NCBI RefSeq assembly: GCF_000296815.2
Contig: NZ_CAIT01000004.1
Coordinates: 868,001 to 932,000 of the forward strand
Length of the DNA stretch: 64,000 nt
Source: Fibrisoma limi BUZ 3
GTDB lineage: Bacteria > Bacteroidota > Bacteroidia > Cytophagales > Spirosomataceae
Direction: 5' to 3'
A model generated the notes under the pieces. It was not told the origin of the DNA, ran no database searches, and worked only from the letters and a program-made list of their open reading frames with translations. Within the stretch, counting starts at the first letter, position 1, and each line of letters starts with the position of its first letter. Both the position numbers and the translations under genes were made by a program. Below are positions 62,792 to 64,000 of the stretch, in pieces.

Positions 62792-64000
62792 ATGCAGGAA
62801 GGAACAAGGCAATCGTTTATTCTGATTATCACGTCCATTAGTATCTTTTTTGAGGCTCTGGACATCGCCATCATCAACCTGACGATGCCCCTCATACAGA
62901 CCTCATTCGGGCTATCGGCTAACACGGTGCAATGGCTGCAAACGCTTTACGTACTGCTTTATGGCGGGTTGCTGATCGTCGGTGGGCGGCTGTCCGATAC
63001 GGTAGGCCGCAAACGTATTTTTCTGGCGGCTTCGGGCTTGTTCCTGCTTACCTCGTTCGGTGCTGGTCTATCAACTACATTTAACAGTTTGCTCGCCTTC
63101 CGGGCCTTACAGGGCGTAGCGGCTGCGTTGCTTATGCCCGCTGCCCTATCGATCGTTACCAATACCTACACCGATACACAGGCCCGTGGCCGGGCCATTG
63201 GGGTTTTTAGCTCATTTGCCGCCATCGGATCGGGCAGTGGGTTGTCGGTCGGTGGGCTGATTGCTTCATCGTTCGGCTGGCAGTGGGTGTTTTTTATCAA
63301 TGTCCCGGTCATCCTGCTCTGCATGGTGCTGGCCTACCGCTACATTCCCGGTGATAGGGAAACCTCTACATCCATTCCTGATCTTAGTTCGGGCCTGCTC
63401 CTGACGCTGCTCATTACGGCCCTGTCGTACATCGTTCATGAACTGGGCAACTGGCGCACCCAGGGTGGGTGGCTGGTGCTGCTGACGGCCTTCGTGGTGC
63501 TGGGTACCCGGGAGTTCCTGCGACGTAATGCCGCCCAGCCCGATCCCCTGATTCGGTTTGCGGTATTGCGGCAATCAACCCTGGCCATCGGCGAGATGCT
63601 GCTGTTAGGGGCGATCTTCACCAGTTACCTGTTTCTGATTTCACTGGTGTTGCAGAAAGACCGGCAGCTCAGCGCGGCTCAGGCTGGCCTCTTACTCCTG
63701 CCGTTTAGTGTGCTATCGGCGCTGACTGGTAAATTTCTCATGCCATTTCTGCTGAAACGTCTGTCGGTGCGCCGAATCGCCCGGCTGGGTATGTTGTCTA
63801 TGCTGCTGGGCACTGGCCTACTGCTATGGCAAACTCAATTCGCGCCTGATAACGTAGGCTTGTTACTGGGCTCCATTGCCTGCGTCAACGGGTTTGGTAT
63901 TGCACTCTGTTTTTCGGCGCTGACGGTGTTGTCGTTGCAGCCGGTGCCCGAAGCGTACCACGGACTGGCATCCGGCGTGGGCACTACGTCCTACTTCGTT
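62792..64000 (+). CDS. DHA2-type MFS drug transporter, cut off by the right window edge
   Basis: I translated this by hand from the ATG at 62792; the frame is open for 403 codons to the last base. The first helix carries the D1-like motif FEALDIAIINLTMPLI, loop 2-3 is GGRLSDTVGRKRIFL, and GVFSSFAAIGSGSGLSVGG is the motif C region of 14-helix EmrB/QacA-type proton antiporters. About 60-70 residues probably remain beyond the edge. It is divergent from an Lrp-type regulator. Confidence 0.92.
   Translation, partial: MQEGTRQSFILIITSISIFFEALDIAIINLTMPLIQTSFGLSANTVQWLQTLYVLLYGGLLIVGGRLSDTVGRKRIFLAASGLFLLTSFGAGLSTTFNSLLAFRALQGVAAALLMPAALSIVTNTYTDTQARGRAIGVFSSFAAIGSGSGLSVGGLIASSFGWQWVFFINVPVILLCMVLAYRYIPGDRETSTSIPDLSSGLLLTLLITALSYIVHELGNWRTQGGWLVLLTAFVVLGTREFLRRNAAQPDPLIRFAVLRQSTLAIGEMLLLGAIFTSYLFLISLVLQKDRQLSAAQAGLLLLPFSVLSALTGKFLMPFLLKRLSVRRIARLGMLSMLLGTGLLLWQTQFAPDNVGLLLGSIACVNGFGIALCFSALTVLSLQPVPEAYHGLASGVGTTSYFV

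Overview
The window looks like a chromosomal segment of a Bacteroidota bacterium of the order Cytophagales, probably Spirosoma-like. The reasons are the ~800-residue two-module FtsX permeases in tandem, a PorQ homologue (type IX secretion), a DUF5686/carboxypeptidase-regulatory outer-membrane protein, TAnnTTTG-type promoter elements, and moderately GC-rich coding sequence. No rRNA, tRNA, CRISPR array or classical insertion sequence was seen. This is read from sequence alone; no database was searched.

Layout. (1) 1-27500, almost all minus strand: an efflux/ABC locus with nine paralogous permeases, one LolD/MacB-like ATPase and one HlyD/MacA-like adaptor. It appears to be two transcription units. 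One starts at the adaptor (27500) and runs to 8787. The other starts at the permease beginning at 7911 and runs off the left edge. A sugar O-acetyltransferase (8166-8723) lies between them on the plus strand. Both unit heads carry the same arrangement: a sigma-54-like -24/-12 element, and 62-64 bp upstream of it a GTCCG-N4-CGGAC dyad followed 22 bp further by a degenerate dyad. (2) 27703-32446: a GT39-type glycosyltransferase, then a sigma-54-dependent response regulator and a histidine kinase, the obvious candidates to control both units. (3) 32507-38200: an MFS transporter, a GH30 lipoprotein, HslU, Uma2 and SMR genes. (4) 38254-50415, minus strand: a surface-sugar locus with an SpsF-type cytidylyltransferase, a split transketolase, a class III aminotransferase, an SDR, a KdsC-like phosphatase, a NeuB-like synthase, a membrane hydroxylase, a glutamine-synthetase-like ligase, an APH-like kinase and an unusual HAD protein. 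It looks like an uncharacterised route to a CMP-activated nonulosonic-type sugar. (5) 50506-57473, minus strand: envelope proteins (DUF5686, PorQ, two paralogous barrel-like proteins, two LVIVD lipoproteins). (6) 57588-64000: acyl-CoA carboxylase beta subunit, a class V aminotransferase-fold enzyme, a 39-residue membrane protein, a GH43 lipoprotein, an Lrp regulator and a truncated MFS transporter.

The gaps between genes contain many palindromes built from short repeated words. At least five vocabularies occur (GGGGCGTAGGG, GTTTGTGGTTTGTAGTT, GGTCAGACGTACCGTC, CGCAAAGACGCTAAG and GGAGAAAAGGGAGG types). Most have 15-22 bp arms and loops of about 16-45 nt and sit at gene ends. One of them encloses a four-helix-bundle (S23/IVP/Avd-like) gene inserted antisense inside the efflux operon. 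This resembles the layout of 23S rRNA intervening sequences and is the strongest lead to an undescribed element.
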